NCBI GenBank assembly: GCA_020832495.1
Contig: JAFIEP010000001.1
Location: forward strand, 1-59,044
DNA: 59,044 nt
Direction: 5' to 3'
DNA from: Acidimicrobiia bacterium
GTDB taxonomy: Bacteria > Actinomycetota > Acidimicrobiia > Acidimicrobiales > Acidimicrobilacustridaceae
Shown here one piece after another: positions 26,640 to 35,403 of the stretch. Position 1 is the stretch's first letter. The number at the start of each line of letters is the position of its first letter. A program made the position numbers and the translations under genes. The notes beneath the pieces were generated by a model. The model was not told where the DNA came from and did not search any database. It worked only from the letters and a program-made list of their open reading frames with translations.

Positions 26640-28385
26640 GAACTGCGACTCGGCCTCCGGCTCGAAATCCGCGGGCATCGGCGCTGGCGCCACCGCTGCT
26701 CGGCGGGGGAGTTCCTGGCGGAGGTGACGCGCTTCGACGGCGTCCATGTCGTACAGCGAGGGTGCGCCCGTAGCACCGGCAACGTCCATGGCGCAGGTGG
26801 CCAACCCCACCCGCCGCTGGAACGGACTGGCGGTCGTACGGGCACTCTGGATCCGGTTGATGGGCTGCACCGACTGGACGTGGCTGATGACCCCGGCGGC
26901 GAAGCTGACGACGGTGCCGGTGCGCGCCCACCCGGCGCGAGCGTGTGCCACCCGACCCCAGGGCACGCCGATGGCGGTGGCGACCACGAGGACCCCCACC
27001 AACAGGCCGGCGAGCATCGAGTCGGACAGCGTCCCGGGAACGGCCCAGGCCACCACGAGGAGCACACCGAGCAGGGCGCACAGCACGACCCGGCGCAGGA
27101 CGGCCCGTCGCAGGGCCGGCGCAGTACGAGGGGTGAGCGGCGGTGGGACCCACTGGTCGGTGCCCATGGCGGTTTGGAGGAGGTCCGCAACGTGGGCGCG
27201 GTCCACCAGCGGTATCACGATCCGCGCGCCGTCGCTGGCGCCGGCGGGGGCGGCGGAGTCGACCGACACCTGCACCACGCCGAGCGCCCGTCGCACCGGG
27301 TTGTCCGACAACATCACCAACTGGACCCGACGGCGCGGCAGCGACACGTTGCGGGTGGTGAGCAGACCGCGTCGGGAGACCAGGTCGTCACCACGGCTGG
27401 CCAACTCCCACTGCCAGGTGTCGAGCAGCGTCGTGACCGTGCCGAGCGCGACCCCGAAGGCCATCAGGAAGATCCCCGAGGTGGTGAGCCCCACCAGGCG
27501 GGCTGGTGGCCCTTCGGGAATGAGGACGTTGGCGCCGGTCAGGACGACGGCCGCCAGGAGAGCGATGCCCACGAGGATGAGGTTGCTGGTCGAGGTGACC
27601 GCCGCCAGCACGAGGCGGGCGGGTTCGAGGGCCAGGATCGGGCGCTCGGGTGGAGGCGGACGTGATGGCCCGCCGTCGGTGGTTTCCTCGGTCAAGCGGT
27701 CTCGCGTGGCCAACAACCACGACCGCAGTACCTCGGCCTGGCGGTGATCGAGGTAGCGGAGCGTCACCGCCGACGAGCCGGCGTCACCGGCAGTGGAGAA
27801 TCGCACGGCGGCCAACCCGACGAGTTGCGCCACCGGTCCGCGGCTGATGTCGACCTGTTGGAGTCGACGGTAGGGGACCACCTTGCGTCGTCGGGCCAGG
27901 ATGCCCTGGTCGAGCACCAACTGGTCCTCTTCGAGGCGGTAGGTCCGGAACCACCAGCCGACGGTGTCGCTGAGGCCACGCACGACGAGACCGATCTGCA
28001 CCAGCAGGAGGGTGATGGGGAAGTCTGCAGGACCCCAGCCTTCGGCGGCGCCCCGCACACTCGACATGGTGCCCACGGTGAGGGCCACAGCAATCAAGAT
28101 GTAGAGCCCACCGCTCAGAGCGGTGAGCGGCGACGTGCGGCTCGGTGCGTCGAACGGGAGGGGCTGGGGTGGCTCGTTCTGATGGAGCGCGAACTCCTCG
28201 AGTGGCGACGACCGTCGTGGCGGCGCGGGCGTCGCCGTCGATCGCTCGGCGGGCGACGGTCCAGGAGCCGGTGGCGGCGAGCCCGGGGGCGGTGGCGCCG
28301 TCAACCAGGCGACGACCGGGGGACGCACCCCCCAACACGGTGGTGCCGCCGGGATTCCGGGTCGGCGGGGCGGTTCAGGTGGCAT
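26625..28385 (-). CDS. PH-domain (DUF304/YdbT-like) membrane protein
   Basis: A 586-residue protein. The first 70 residues are Pro-rich and low in complexity. Then come paired membrane helices and bacterial PH (bPH_2/DUF304) domains: the typical YRLEEDQLVLDQGILARRRKVVPYRRLQQVDISRGPVAQLVGLA is found near residue 165, and further PH-like units with RGLLTTRNVSLPRRRVQLV and QRRVGLATCAMDVAG. It matches YdbT, normally encoded with the shorter YdbS, the gene before it; this family is membrane-associated with no settled function. Its ATG overlaps the YdbS-like gene by 11 nt. Confidence 0.75.
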   Translation of the reverse strand: MPPEPPRRPGIPAAPPCWGVRPPVVAWLTAPPPPGSPPPAPGPSPAERSTATPAPPRRSSPLEEFALHQNEPPQPLPFDAPSRTSPLTALSGGLYILIAVALTVGTMSSVRGAAEGWGPADFPITLLLVQIGLVVRGLSDTVGWWFRTYRLEEDQLVLDQGILARRRKVVPYRRLQQVDISRGPVAQLVGLAAVRFSTAGDAGSSAVTLRYLDHRQAEVLRSWLLATRDRLTEETTDGGPSRPPPPERPILALEPARLVLAAVTSTSNLILVGIALLAAVVLTGANVLIPEGPPARLVGLTTSGIFLMAFGVALGTVTTLLDTWQWELASRGDDLVSRRGLLTTRNVSLPRRRVQLVMLSDNPVRRALGVVQVSVDSAAPAGASDGARIVIPLVDRAHVADLLQTAMGTDQWVPPPLTPRTAPALRRAVLRRVVLCALLGVLLVVAWAVPGTLSDSMLAGLLVGVLVVATAIGVPWGRVAHARAGWARTGTVVSFAAGVISHVQSVQPINRIQSARTTASPFQRRVGLATCAMDVAGATGAPSLYDMDAVEARHLRQELPRRAAVAPAPMPADFEPEAESQFSVVE

Positions 28386-28959
28386 CGTCGACGCCGGCCC
28401 GTTCCAGCAGGGCGCGGCGGAGCGGGTCGGCCAGGTCCTCGTCGACGGCGGGGATCCAGGCGTCGCTGGTGGCTGCCGCGGTGTGGACCTCGAGGCTGGC
28501 CAGGCCCACCAGGCGCTCCAGCGGGCCGCGTCGGATGTCGATCTGTTGGATCCGATGGAACGGCACCAGGGACTCGGTGCGGACGATGACGCCGTAGGAC
28601 AGCTCGATGGCGTCCGGCCAGACGGACCATCGCCAGCAACGCCAGCGAAGCACGGCCCATACCGCCAGCAGGACGAGCATGACGGCGAGCACTACGAACG
28701 GTGCCGCCACCACGAGGCCGGTGGCGTCGCGCACCAGCGCCACCACGGCCACCGCCACGGCGATCAGCGTCAGCGGTATCCCCGGTGCCACCACCCACAG
28801 TCGGCGGATCCGGGGGTCGAGACGCTGGACTGAACCGTCGAGGGCGACCGCCACGGTGGTGGCACTGGTGTCACCTGGGCTGGTCGGCGTGTCGGGCACC
28901 GACGCGTCGGGGTCCGTGCGGCCCCCCACGGGGCTGTCCAGATCCGGCGCGTCGTTCAT
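28375..28959 (-). CDS. PH-domain (DUF304/YdbS-like) membrane protein
   Basis: A 194-residue protein with an acidic N-terminus, two adjacent helices (about residues 60-110) and one bPH_2 domain: WPDAIELSYGVIVRTESLVPFHRIQQIDIRRGPLERLVGLASLEVHTA. Together with the following YdbT-like gene it forms the standard YdbS-YdbT pair. ATG 28959 fits a TACCGT -10 element 7 nt upstream; an ATG at 28968 is also in frame. It is divergent from the flavin reductase with start codons only 24 bp apart. Confidence 0.75.
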   Translation of the reverse strand: MNDAPDLDSPVGGRTDPDASVPDTPTSPGDTSATTVAVALDGSVQRLDPRIRRLWVVAPGIPLTLIAVAVAVVALVRDATGLVVAAPFVVLAVMLVLLAVWAVLRWRCWRWSVWPDAIELSYGVIVRTESLVPFHRIQQIDIRRGPLERLVGLASLEVHTAAATSDAWIPAVDEDLADPLRRALLERAGVDDAT

Positions 28960-28966
28960 GGAGTGC

Positions 28967-28976
28967 ACGGTAGCGT
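28967..28976. promoter_or_regulatory. Overlapping divergent -10 elements
   Basis: TACCGT on the minus strand (28972 to 28967) lies 7 nt before ATG 28959, and TAGCGT on the plus strand (28971-28976) lies 6 nt before ATG 28983. The two hexamers share two base pairs, so both leaderless genes are started from one 10-bp window and polymerase cannot occupy both at once. Confidence 0.5.
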
Positions 28977-28982
28977 GATCTC

Positions 28983-29543
28983 ATGGCAGCTCCCGGTGGT
29001 GCAGGACCGATTGGACCGTATCCCGAAGGTGTGGACTCCGACGAGGATCGCGAGGACTACGACAAGCTCCGGCGCCGGGTCCTGTGGACCTTGCCCTACG
29101 GGCTCTACGTGGTGGGTAGCCGCCACGGTGAGCGCCGCAACGGGATGACCCTCAACTGGGCGACGCAGGTCTCCTTCGACCCCAAGCTGGTGGGGATCGG
29201 CGTCGAGAAGCCGGCGTTCACCCACGAGTTGATCACCGAAGGCGGTGTGTTCAGCCTGTGCACGATTGCCCGGGAGGATCGCGCCGTGGTGCGCAAGTTC
29301 ACCAAGCCGGTGGAGGTCGACCTCGAGGCTCGCACCCTGAACGGTTTCGAGTTCCGCGACGGCACCTCGGGCGCCCCGATCCTGGCCATGGCGGTGGCCT
29401 GGTTGGACTGCGAGGTCCGCCAGGCCGTCGACTGCGGTGGCCACACCTTCTTCATCGGCGAGGTGGTCGATGCCGGCTTCCACGCCGAGGAGGACACCGA
29501 GGTGCTCCGTATGGAGGACACCCGCATGAACTACGGCGGCTGA
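28983..29543 (+). CDS. Flavin reductase-like FMN-binding protein
   Basis: A 186-residue protein with the flavin reductase-like (split-barrel) fold: YGLYVVGSRHGERRNGMTLNWATQVSFDPKLVGIGVEK, ending in GHTFFIGEVVDAGF. Family members bind FMN and reduce flavins with NAD(P)H or act as FMN oxidoreductases; which applies here is open. It is transcribed from a leaderless promoter. A hairpin spans its stop codon. Confidence 0.8.
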   Translation: MAAPGGAGPIGPYPEGVDSDEDREDYDKLRRRVLWTLPYGLYVVGSRHGERRNGMTLNWATQVSFDPKLVGIGVEKPAFTHELITEGGVFSLCTIAREDRAVVRKFTKPVEVDLEARTLNGFEFRDGTSGAPILAMAVAWLDCEVRQAVDCGGHTFFIGEVVDAGFHAEEDTEVLRMEDTRMNYGG

Positions 29544-29549
29544 GCCGCC
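29535..29549. terminator. Short hairpin spanning a stop codon
   Basis: GGCGGC-TGA-GCCGCC at 29535-29549: six perfect pairs closed by the TGA stop of the flavin reductase gene. Confidence 0.35.
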
Positions 29550-29558
29550 CCACCCGCC

Positions 29559-29604
29559 AACTGCCGGCGATCTGAGACACATGCACCGCGAATCGCCGGC
29601 AGTT
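29559..29604. terminator. 13-bp inverted repeat between convergent genes
   Basis: AACTGCCGGCGAT at 29559-29571 is perfectly inverted at 29592-29604 with a 20-nt loop. It sits between the ends of the flavin reductase and GH25 genes and can serve both as a terminator or as a processing site. Confidence 0.45.
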
Positions 29605-29660
29605 CGCAGAGCGGTGGCCCAGTTCGCAGCGCGGTGGCCCAGTTCGCAGAGCGGTGCGTC
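29601..29660. repeat. Three tandem 20-bp repeats
   Basis: Three consecutive 20-bp units start at 29601, 29621 and 29641, each opening with AGTTCGCAG. The first two differ at one base; the third diverges in its last four bases. The array lies directly after the inverted repeat and reaches the stop codon of the GH25 gene (29659). Confidence 0.8.
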
Positions 29661-31368
29661 AGGCCTCGAGGAACGCCAGGCGGTGCAGGAACACCGCCAT
29701 GGCCAAGCGGCTGACCGGCGCAGTCGGCCGGAAACTGCCGTCGGCGTAGCCGGTGGTGATGCCCTCCGCTGCCGCCCAACGGATGGCGTCACCGAACGGA
29801 TGCGCCGGCCCGACATCGCTGAACGGCGACGATGTCGGGCCCTCGGGCTCATCAGGTGCCGGTGCGCCGGCCAGTCGCCACAGGAAGGCCACTGCCGCCT
29901 GACGGCTCACCGGGTCCGTCGCCCGGAAGCTGAGGTCGTCGTAGCCGGTGGCCAGCCCGGCGCCGGCCAGCCAGGCGATCTCGTCGCGGAAGGGGTGACC
30001 TTCGCCGATGTCGCCGAACCACGGCTCGGGAAGCTCGTCGGGCGGGTCGGGGAAGCCGACGTAGCGATGGAGGAAGGCCGCAGCGGCACCTCGGCTCACG
30101 GGCTCGAGCGGTCGGAAGCTGCCGTCCTCCCAGCCCTCGACGATGCCCTCGGCGTGCGCCCAGGCCAGCGCCATGTAGAACTCGTCGCCGCTGTAGACGT
30201 CCCGGAACACCGAGTTCGGGTCGACCACCCACACATTGCGACACCCCAGCAGGCTGTTGCCACCGCCGGTGCCGGGCAGGTCGATGGCGTACACGCACAC
30301 GTGGTGGTTCCCCGGCGGTACCTCGATCTCCACGTCGAAGCCGTGGTTCGGGCCGGCGGCGGGCCAGATCTCGGCCAGGTCGGGTCGGGGATCCTGCGCC
30401 AGGTGGTTCAGTCGTCCGACACCGTTGCTGTAGATGTGCACCGCCACCGGATCCCACGGGATGTCGCGGTCCACCGCCCAGCCCCGAACCCGCAACACCC
30501 CCGGTGCGGGGTTGTGGACCAGGTCGAGGTGGCCGGTGGGGGCCTGACCCTGGTTCACCCGACCGAGACTGTGCAGGAACTCGAGCGAGCCCCTGAATCG
30601 GTTCAGGTCGGTGTAGCCGACGATGCCGGGCACGATGCCCGACGACGTCCACTGCCACACCGTCCAGTCACTCCACCCCACCGGCATCATCGTGGGCGCG
30701 GGGCCGGAGGTGTAGTTGGCCAGCCACAGCGGCGTGTCGCCGAAGGCGGTGGAGTTCACGTACTGGTTCCAGAACCACGCACCGGTGTAGAGGATGGGGC
30801 GTCGGTTGGTCAGCCGCTCGGTCTCGTCGAGGAAGATGCGGGTCCACTCGGCCAGTTCACTGCGGGTGAGTCCGCCGTGCTCCTCGAGGTCGAGCACCGG
30901 CGGGATGGTGGTGGCCCCGGTCTGGGGGCCGATGGTGTTGGCGAAGTGGATGGCTTCGTTGCGAGCATTCGACACCGGCCGCGACGGTCGGGCGTAGTGG
31001 TAGGCGCCGGTCGACATGCCCGCGGCCGACGCACCGGCAACGTCGCCTGCGTAGTAGGGGTTGGTGTACGTCGTGCCCTCGGTGGCCTTGACGAACACGT
31101 AGCGGTAGCCCGCACCCCGCACCTGTCCCCAGTTGATGGGCGCGCCCCCCGGGTGCTGCCACGAGGCCACGTCGATACCGGGGAGGTAACCGGTGGACCG
31201 GCCGTGCCCGTCGGATCCGATGGCCAGGGGATCGTGAGCAGCGACGGGGGGGTCGCCCTCGGGCGCGGCGTCTCGTTCGTGGCGGATGGGCATGGCCAAG
31301 GCGCTGGTGGCGAGCAGCACCAGTGTGATGGCCAGCACGCCAAGCGTGGCCGGACCTCGTCGTCGCAT
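29659..31368 (-). CDS. Secreted GH25 lysozyme with three SLH repeats
   Basis: A 569-residue exported protein: a signal segment (GVLAITLVLLATSALA), a GH25 muramidase domain of about 190 residues beginning STGYLPGIDVASWQHPGG, with catalytic acidic residues in GIDVASW and VLDLEEHGG and the end WTVWQWTSSG; a strand-rich linker domain of about 110 residues (VRGWAVDRDIPWDPV); and three SLH repeats (for example WAHAEGIVEGWEDGSFRP). It should cut peptidoglycan while SLH repeats hold it at the wall. ATG 31368 has AGGAAG upstream. Confidence 0.85.
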   Translation of the reverse strand: MRRRGPATLGVLAITLVLLATSALAMPIRHERDAAPEGDPPVAAHDPLAIGSDGHGRSTGYLPGIDVASWQHPGGAPINWGQVRGAGYRYVFVKATEGTTYTNPYYAGDVAGASAAGMSTGAYHYARPSRPVSNARNEAIHFANTIGPQTGATTIPPVLDLEEHGGLTRSELAEWTRIFLDETERLTNRRPILYTGAWFWNQYVNSTAFGDTPLWLANYTSGPAPTMMPVGWSDWTVWQWTSSGIVPGIVGYTDLNRFRGSLEFLHSLGRVNQGQAPTGHLDLVHNPAPGVLRVRGWAVDRDIPWDPVAVHIYSNGVGRLNHLAQDPRPDLAEIWPAAGPNHGFDVEIEVPPGNHHVCVYAIDLPGTGGGNSLLGCRNVWVVDPNSVFRDVYSGDEFYMALAWAHAEGIVEGWEDGSFRPLEPVSRGAAAAFLHRYVGFPDPPDELPEPWFGDIGEGHPFRDEIAWLAGAGLATGYDDLSFRATDPVSRQAAVAFLWRLAGAPAPDEPEGPTSSPFSDVGPAHPFGDAIRWAAAEGITTGYADGSFRPTAPVSRLAMAVFLHRLAFLEA

Positions 31369-31492
31369 CGGCTTCCTAACGTGTGGTCGGACGCAGGACT
31401 GTCGGACGAGGGAATGCTAGACGTCCGCTGCGACACCTGCCCGGATGGGCCCGGGGCCCCGGACTCGGCGGCGACGGGCCGACTCCGACCGG

Positions 31493-31498
31493 TACCAT
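31493..31498 (+). promoter_or_regulatory. -10 element TACCAT, leaderless start
   Basis: TACCAT, then 6 nt, then the ATG at 31505. It fixes the start of the PLP enzyme gene, whose frame is open further upstream. Confidence 0.6.
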
Positions 31499-31504
31499 CC
31501 GCCC

Positions 31505-32821
31505 ATGAGCGAGCCCACTGCGTCCCCCTCGACCAACACCGAACCCGCCATTGCGGGGTTCCCGGCGGTGAGCGCCGATCCCGCCGAGGTACTCGGCGAG
31601 GTCCGTCGACTGCACGAGGAGGATCTCGACTGGCGCAGCGGCCGGTCGTTCAGCTTGGTCTACAACCCCGACGACGCCGCGCTCGAGCACCTGCTCGAGG
31701 AGGTAGGCGTCATGTACCTGCACGACAACGGTCTGAACCCGTTCAAGTACCCGAGCCTCATCCGCATGGAGGGCGACGTGGTGTCCTGGGCGGCGGCGCT
31801 GTTCGGCACCGAGCCGAACGCCGGGACCTGCACCTCGGGTGGCACCGAGAGCATCTTCTTGGCGGTGCACACCGCGCGCCAGCACGCCCGCGGCGGCGGC
31901 GACCCAATCGGTGAGGCCGCCTCTGCCCGTCCGAACATTGTCACTGCCGACACAGCCCACCCGGCGTTCGCCAAGGCGTGTCACTACCTCGAGATCGACC
32001 ACCGACGGGTGCCCCATGGCGACGACCTACGAGCCGACCCCGCAGCCATGGCCGCCGCCATCGACGAGCACACCATCCTGGTGGTGGCCTCGGCCCCCTG
32101 CTACCCGTTCGGGGTCATCGATCCTGTCACCGAGGTGGCCGCCGTGGCCGCAGCTGCCGAGGTGCCCTGTCACGTGGACGCCTGCCTCGGTGGCTGGCTG
32201 CTCCCGTTCTGGGAGCGCCTGGGCGAGCCGGTGCCGCCGTGGACCTTCGACGTGGCCGGGGTGACGAGCTTGTCGGCCGACGTCCACAAGTACGGGTACG
32301 CCTTCAAGGGGGTGTCGACCATCCTGTACCGCGATCCGTCGTGGGTGCAGTACCAGTGGTTCGTCGAGGACCAGTGGCCCGGCGGTCTGTACGGCTCGAC
32401 CACCACCGCCGGCACCCGCCCGGCGGCGCCGATCGCCGGGGCCTGGACGGCCATCCGGGCCTTGGGCACCGAGGGCTACGTGACCAAGGCCCGCCAGGTA
32501 CGTGACGCCACCCGTGCCTTCCAGGCGGCGGTGGAGGCCACCGGGGTGCTCGAGGTCCACGGCGACCCGGACATGAGCGTGTTCGAGTTCGGGGCGAGGA
32601 CCGACGACGACGGGACGCCGCTGGCCGACATCGGCGGCGTGGCCGACGTCATGGAGGACCGCGGCTGGCACCTCGACCGCCAGCCCGGCGGTCTGCACGC
32701 CATGCTGTTCCCCTACCACCTGGCGGTGGCCGAGGAGTTCGCCGCCGACCTCGCAGCGGCCGTGGCCGATCACACGACGTCGCGCGGCGTGCAGGCCTCC
32801 TACGGCGGCATCGTGCAGTGA
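31505..32821 (+). CDS. PLP-dependent group II decarboxylase / sphingosine-1-phosphate-lyase-like enzyme
   Basis: A 438-residue fold-type I PLP enzyme. GTCTSGGTESIFLAV is the phosphate-cup region, CHVDACLGGWLLPF holds the PLP-ring Asp, and SLSADVHKYGYAFKGVS the Lys that forms the Schiff base. The spacing and DVHKYGY fit the sphingosine-1-phosphate lyase / aspartate or tyrosine decarboxylase group. The real substrate may be an amino acid or a phospho-amino alcohol. First gene of a run of four (with MobA-like, rhodanese and RNase D) linked by overlaps or 1-nt gaps. Confidence 0.8.
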   Translation: MSEPTASPSTNTEPAIAGFPAVSADPAEVLGEVRRLHEEDLDWRSGRSFSLVYNPDDAALEHLLEEVGVMYLHDNGLNPFKYPSLIRMEGDVVSWAAALFGTEPNAGTCTSGGTESIFLAVHTARQHARGGGDPIGEAASARPNIVTADTAHPAFAKACHYLEIDHRRVPHGDDLRADPAAMAAAIDEHTILVVASAPCYPFGVIDPVTEVAAVAAAAEVPCHVDACLGGWLLPFWERLGEPVPPWTFDVAGVTSLSADVHKYGYAFKGVSTILYRDPSWVQYQWFVEDQWPGGLYGSTTTAGTRPAAPIAGAWTAIRALGTEGYVTKARQVRDATRAFQAAVEATGVLEVHGDPDMSVFEFGARTDDDGTPLADIGGVADVMEDRGWHLDRQPGGLHAMLFPYHLAVAEEFAADLAAAVADHTTSRGVQASYGGIVQ

Positions 32822-33513
32822 ACCTGGGCGTTCCCGTCGTGGCGAGCGGTGGGAACGGCGTCGACCAACGACCAGACGCCGCCCCGACACCGTTGTCGGG
32901 TGCGGACCCTGCAGGATCAGCATCGAGCGCCCGATGTGACGGCGCCGTGCTCTGCGGCGGGGCCTCCCGACGGATGGGGGTCGACAAGGCGCTGATCCGG
33001 ATCGACGGCGAGGCGCTGGCCGTCCGGGTGGCTCGAACCCTGGTGGCCGCCGGCGCGACCCACGTGCACGCGGTCGGCGGCGACCGCTGGGGCCTCGAGG
33101 CGGTCGGTCTCCGGTGGCTCGCCGATCGCTGGCCCGGCGCCGGACCCCTCGGGGGTACCCTCACGGCGCTCGGCGCCACCGGAGCGGACCTGGTGGTGGT
33201 GGCGGCCTGCGACCTGGTGGTGCTGCAACCCACCGTGGTGCGGGAACTGGTCGACTCGCTGGTGCACACCCCCACCGCAACGGCCGCCACCGCAGTGGTG
33301 AACGGGCGCCGTGCCCACCACCTCGTAGTGTGGCGGCGGACGGCGCGCACCGCACTGGAGGAGGCGTGGCAGCACGGTGCCCGGTCGATGCGGGACGGCC
33401 TGGCCGCAGTGGAGGTGGCGACGCTCCCTGTTGCGGCCACGGACCTGGCCGACGCCGACGATCCCGTCGCACTGGCGCAGTACCATGGCGGGGAGCCGAT
33501 GACCGAGGAGTGA
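32818..33513 (+). CDS. MobA-like nucleotidyltransferase
   Basis: A 231-residue protein with a MobA-type NTP-transferase domain: AVLCGGASRRMGVDKALIRIDG near residue 42 is the nucleotide-binding motif, and VVVAACDLVVLQPT the metal-binding Asp segment. MobA attaches GMP to molybdopterin. No other molybdenum cofactor genes are nearby, so another sugar- or cofactor-nucleotidyl reaction is possible. The first 40 residues are poorly conserved-looking. The GTG overlaps the preceding stop (GTGA). Confidence 0.75.
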   Translation: MNLGVPVVASGGNGVDQRPDAAPTPLSGADPAGSASSARCDGAVLCGGASRRMGVDKALIRIDGEALAVRVARTLVAAGATHVHAVGGDRWGLEAVGLRWLADRWPGAGPLGGTLTALGATGADLVVVAACDLVVLQPTVVRELVDSLVHTPTATAATAVVNGRRAHHLVVWRRTARTALEEAWQHGARSMRDGLAAVEVATLPVAATDLADADDPVALAQYHGGEPMTEE

Positions 33514-33514
33514 C

Positions 33515-33850
33515 GTGTCCGACAGCTTCGTGGTACCCGAGATCGACGTACAGACCCTGGCCGAGCGGCGGGACGAGGGCGCCGTGCTCTTCGACGTTCG
33601 TCAGCCCGACGAGTGGGAAGAGGTCCGCGCCCCCGGTGCCGTATTGGTGCCGCTGGCCGAGGTGCCCGACCGGCTGGGTGAGTTCCCGACCGGCGAGCGC
33701 GTCCATCTCATCTGCAGGTCCGGTGCACGCAGCATGAAGGCGGCCGAGTTCCTGTCGGCCAACGGCGTCGACGCCGTGAACGTCGCCGGTGGCACCATGG
33801 CCTGGGTGGCGGCCGGCTTCCCCACCGACAGCGGGCCGGCGGCGGGGTGA
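33515..33850 (+). CDS. Rhodanese-like domain protein
   Basis: A 111-residue single rhodanese domain. The active-site loop is VHLICRSGARSMKAAEFL with the catalytic Cys, and LFDVRQPDEWEEV is the usual CH2A motif. It may carry sulfur as persulfide, possibly related to the MobA-like neighbour. GTG 33515 is 1 nt after the MobA-like stop; the end overlaps the RNase D start. Confidence 0.85.
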   Translation: MSDSFVVPEIDVQTLAERRDEGAVLFDVRQPDEWEEVRAPGAVLVPLAEVPDRLGEFPTGERVHLICRSGARSMKAAEFLSANGVDAVNVAGGTMAWVAAGFPTDSGPAAG

Positions 33851-35037
33851 GCCCCGAGCCGGCGACCGCCCACCGACCAGTCCTCGTCGACGAGGAGTCG
33901 GCCCTCGAGGACGTGCTGGCAGAGCTGGCCACCGCCGAGGTCTACGCCATCGACACCGAGTTCCACCGCGAACGCACCTACTACCCGAAGCTGGCGCTGG
34001 TGCAGATCGCCTGGGCCGGTGGTCTGGTGCTCATCGACCCGTTGGCGGTCGACGCGCGGCGGCTCGGCCCGCTGCTCGAGAGCGATGCCCTCGCCGTCGT
34101 CCACGCCTCGGACCAGGATCTCGAGGTGCTCGACCACGCCTGCGGCGCCATTCCCGCCCGCATGTTCGACACCCAGATCGCCGCTGGCTTCCTGGGCATG
34201 TCCAGTCCCTCGCTGTCGTCGCTGTGTGAACGGTTCGTCTCGGTGCGCATTCCCAAGGCCGAGCGGCTCACCGACTGGTTGGCCCGTCCGCTCGCCGATC
34301 GGCAGTTGGACTACGCCGCTTCCGATGTGGCGCACCTCCTCGAGGTCCACCGCCGCGAGGTCGCCCAGCTCGAGGCCCGGGACCGGTTGGGATGGGTGGA
34401 GAACGAATGCGAGCTGGTCCGCCTGCGCCCGCGTGGCAACCGCAAACCCGAGGACGCCTGGCGGCGGATCAAGGAAGCCCGGCAGCTGCGCGGGCAGGCC
34501 CGGGCCATCGCCACCGAGGTGGCGGCGTGGCGCGAGCGACGGGCCGCCGAGGTCGATCAGCCGCCGCGCTTCGTGCTGCCCGATCTGGCCGTGGTGGCCA
34601 TTTCGCAGCGGGCGCCCTCCACGCTGGCCGATCTCCGCAGTGTGCGCAGTGTCGACGCCCGTCACGCCAAGGGCGCCACCGGTGAGGCGCTCCTGGCGGC
34701 CGTGGCCGCCGGCAAGGCGGCGCCGCCACCGGCGTCCAGCGAGGAGGGCCCCGAGCTCGACCGGGCGCTTCGCCCGGCGGTCACCCTGGTGTCGGCCTGG
34801 GTCAGCCAGTTGGCCCGCGACATCGAGATCGACACGGCGCTGTTGGCCACCCGCAATGACGTCGAGGAGTTGCTCGCCGGTGTGGAGGGGGCACGACTTG
34901 CCGAGGGCTGGCGGAGCCATCTGGTCGGCGAGCCCATCCGGGCGTTGGTGGCCGGCGAAGCGGCGCTCGCCTTCGTCGGCGAGGGTCGCATCGACCTCGA
35001 ACAGCGCTCGGGCACCCCGCTGCGGTCGTCGGCCTGA
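33847..35037 (+). CDS. rnd: Ribonuclease D (3'-5' exonuclease with HRDC domain)
   Basis: A 396-residue RNase D-like protein. The DEDDy exonuclease signature is complete: AIDTEFHRERTYYPKLALVQI (Asp, Glu), VVHASDQDLEVLDHACG (Asp) and LDYAASDVAHLLEVH (Tyr, Asp). An HRDC-like helical domain follows (PRFVLPDLAVVAISQRAPSTLADL). It trims 3' ends of stable RNAs in the cytoplasm. GTG 33847 overlaps the end of the rhodanese gene by 4 nt. Confidence 0.9.
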   Translation: MSPEPATAHRPVLVDEESALEDVLAELATAEVYAIDTEFHRERTYYPKLALVQIAWAGGLVLIDPLAVDARRLGPLLESDALAVVHASDQDLEVLDHACGAIPARMFDTQIAAGFLGMSSPSLSSLCERFVSVRIPKAERLTDWLARPLADRQLDYAASDVAHLLEVHRREVAQLEARDRLGWVENECELVRLRPRGNRKPEDAWRRIKEARQLRGQARAIATEVAAWRERRAAEVDQPPRFVLPDLAVVAISQRAPSTLADLRSVRSVDARHAKGATGEALLAAVAAGKAAPPPASSEEGPELDRALRPAVTLVSAWVSQLARDIEIDTALLATRNDVEELLAGVEGARLAEGWRSHLVGEPIRALVAGEAALAFVGEGRIDLEQRSGTPLRSSA

Positions 35038-35042
35038 TCTCT

Positions 35043-35067
35043 GCGGGCGAGGGACACCGCCGCCCGC
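35043..35067. terminator. Hairpin at convergent gene ends
   Basis: GCGGGCG at 35043-35049 and CGCCCGC at 35061-35067 form a perfect 7-bp stem with an 11-nt loop in the 39-nt gap between the RNase D and DUF1634 stops. Candidate bidirectional terminator. Confidence 0.5.
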
Positions 35068-35076
35068 TCGAACCGA

Positions 35077-35403
35077 TCAGAGGGGGGTGACGGCGGCGAC
35101 GACGCCCAACGCCAGCACGGCCAGCCCGACGAGGGCGAAGCGGCGATCGCCGAGGCGCAGCCAGCGCACCACCAGCCAGGCCACGCGTGCCATGGGTGTG
35201 CCCACCACCAGGACCACGGTGGCGACACCGACGACGGTGGCAGCCGGCGACGGGAGGGCCAGGGCTGCTGCTGCTCCCAGCAGAGCCACCACCAACACGA
35301 CCTTCGACGCCACGACCAGATGCGCTCGTCGGCGGCGTCGGGCGAGTGGCATCGCATCGCCCACCCGGTGATCGTCGGGTTCTGGGTTCGGTCGCCGGGT
35401 CAT
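35077..35403 (-). CDS. DUF1634 family membrane protein
   Basis: A 108-residue protein: a polar, basic N-terminus (about 28 residues) followed by three hydrophobic helices, with GTPMARVAWLVVRWLRLGDRRFALVGL between the second and third. This layout is DUF1634, usually encoded right next to a TauE/SafE exporter, as here. The ATG overlaps the TauE/SafE stop (ATGA). It may be an accessory subunit of the exporter. Confidence 0.75.
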   Translation of the reverse strand: MTRRPNPEPDDHRVGDAMPLARRRRRAHLVVASKVVLVVALLGAAAALALPSPAATVVGVATVVLVVGTPMARVAWLVVRWLRLGDRRFALVGLAVLALGVVAAVTPL

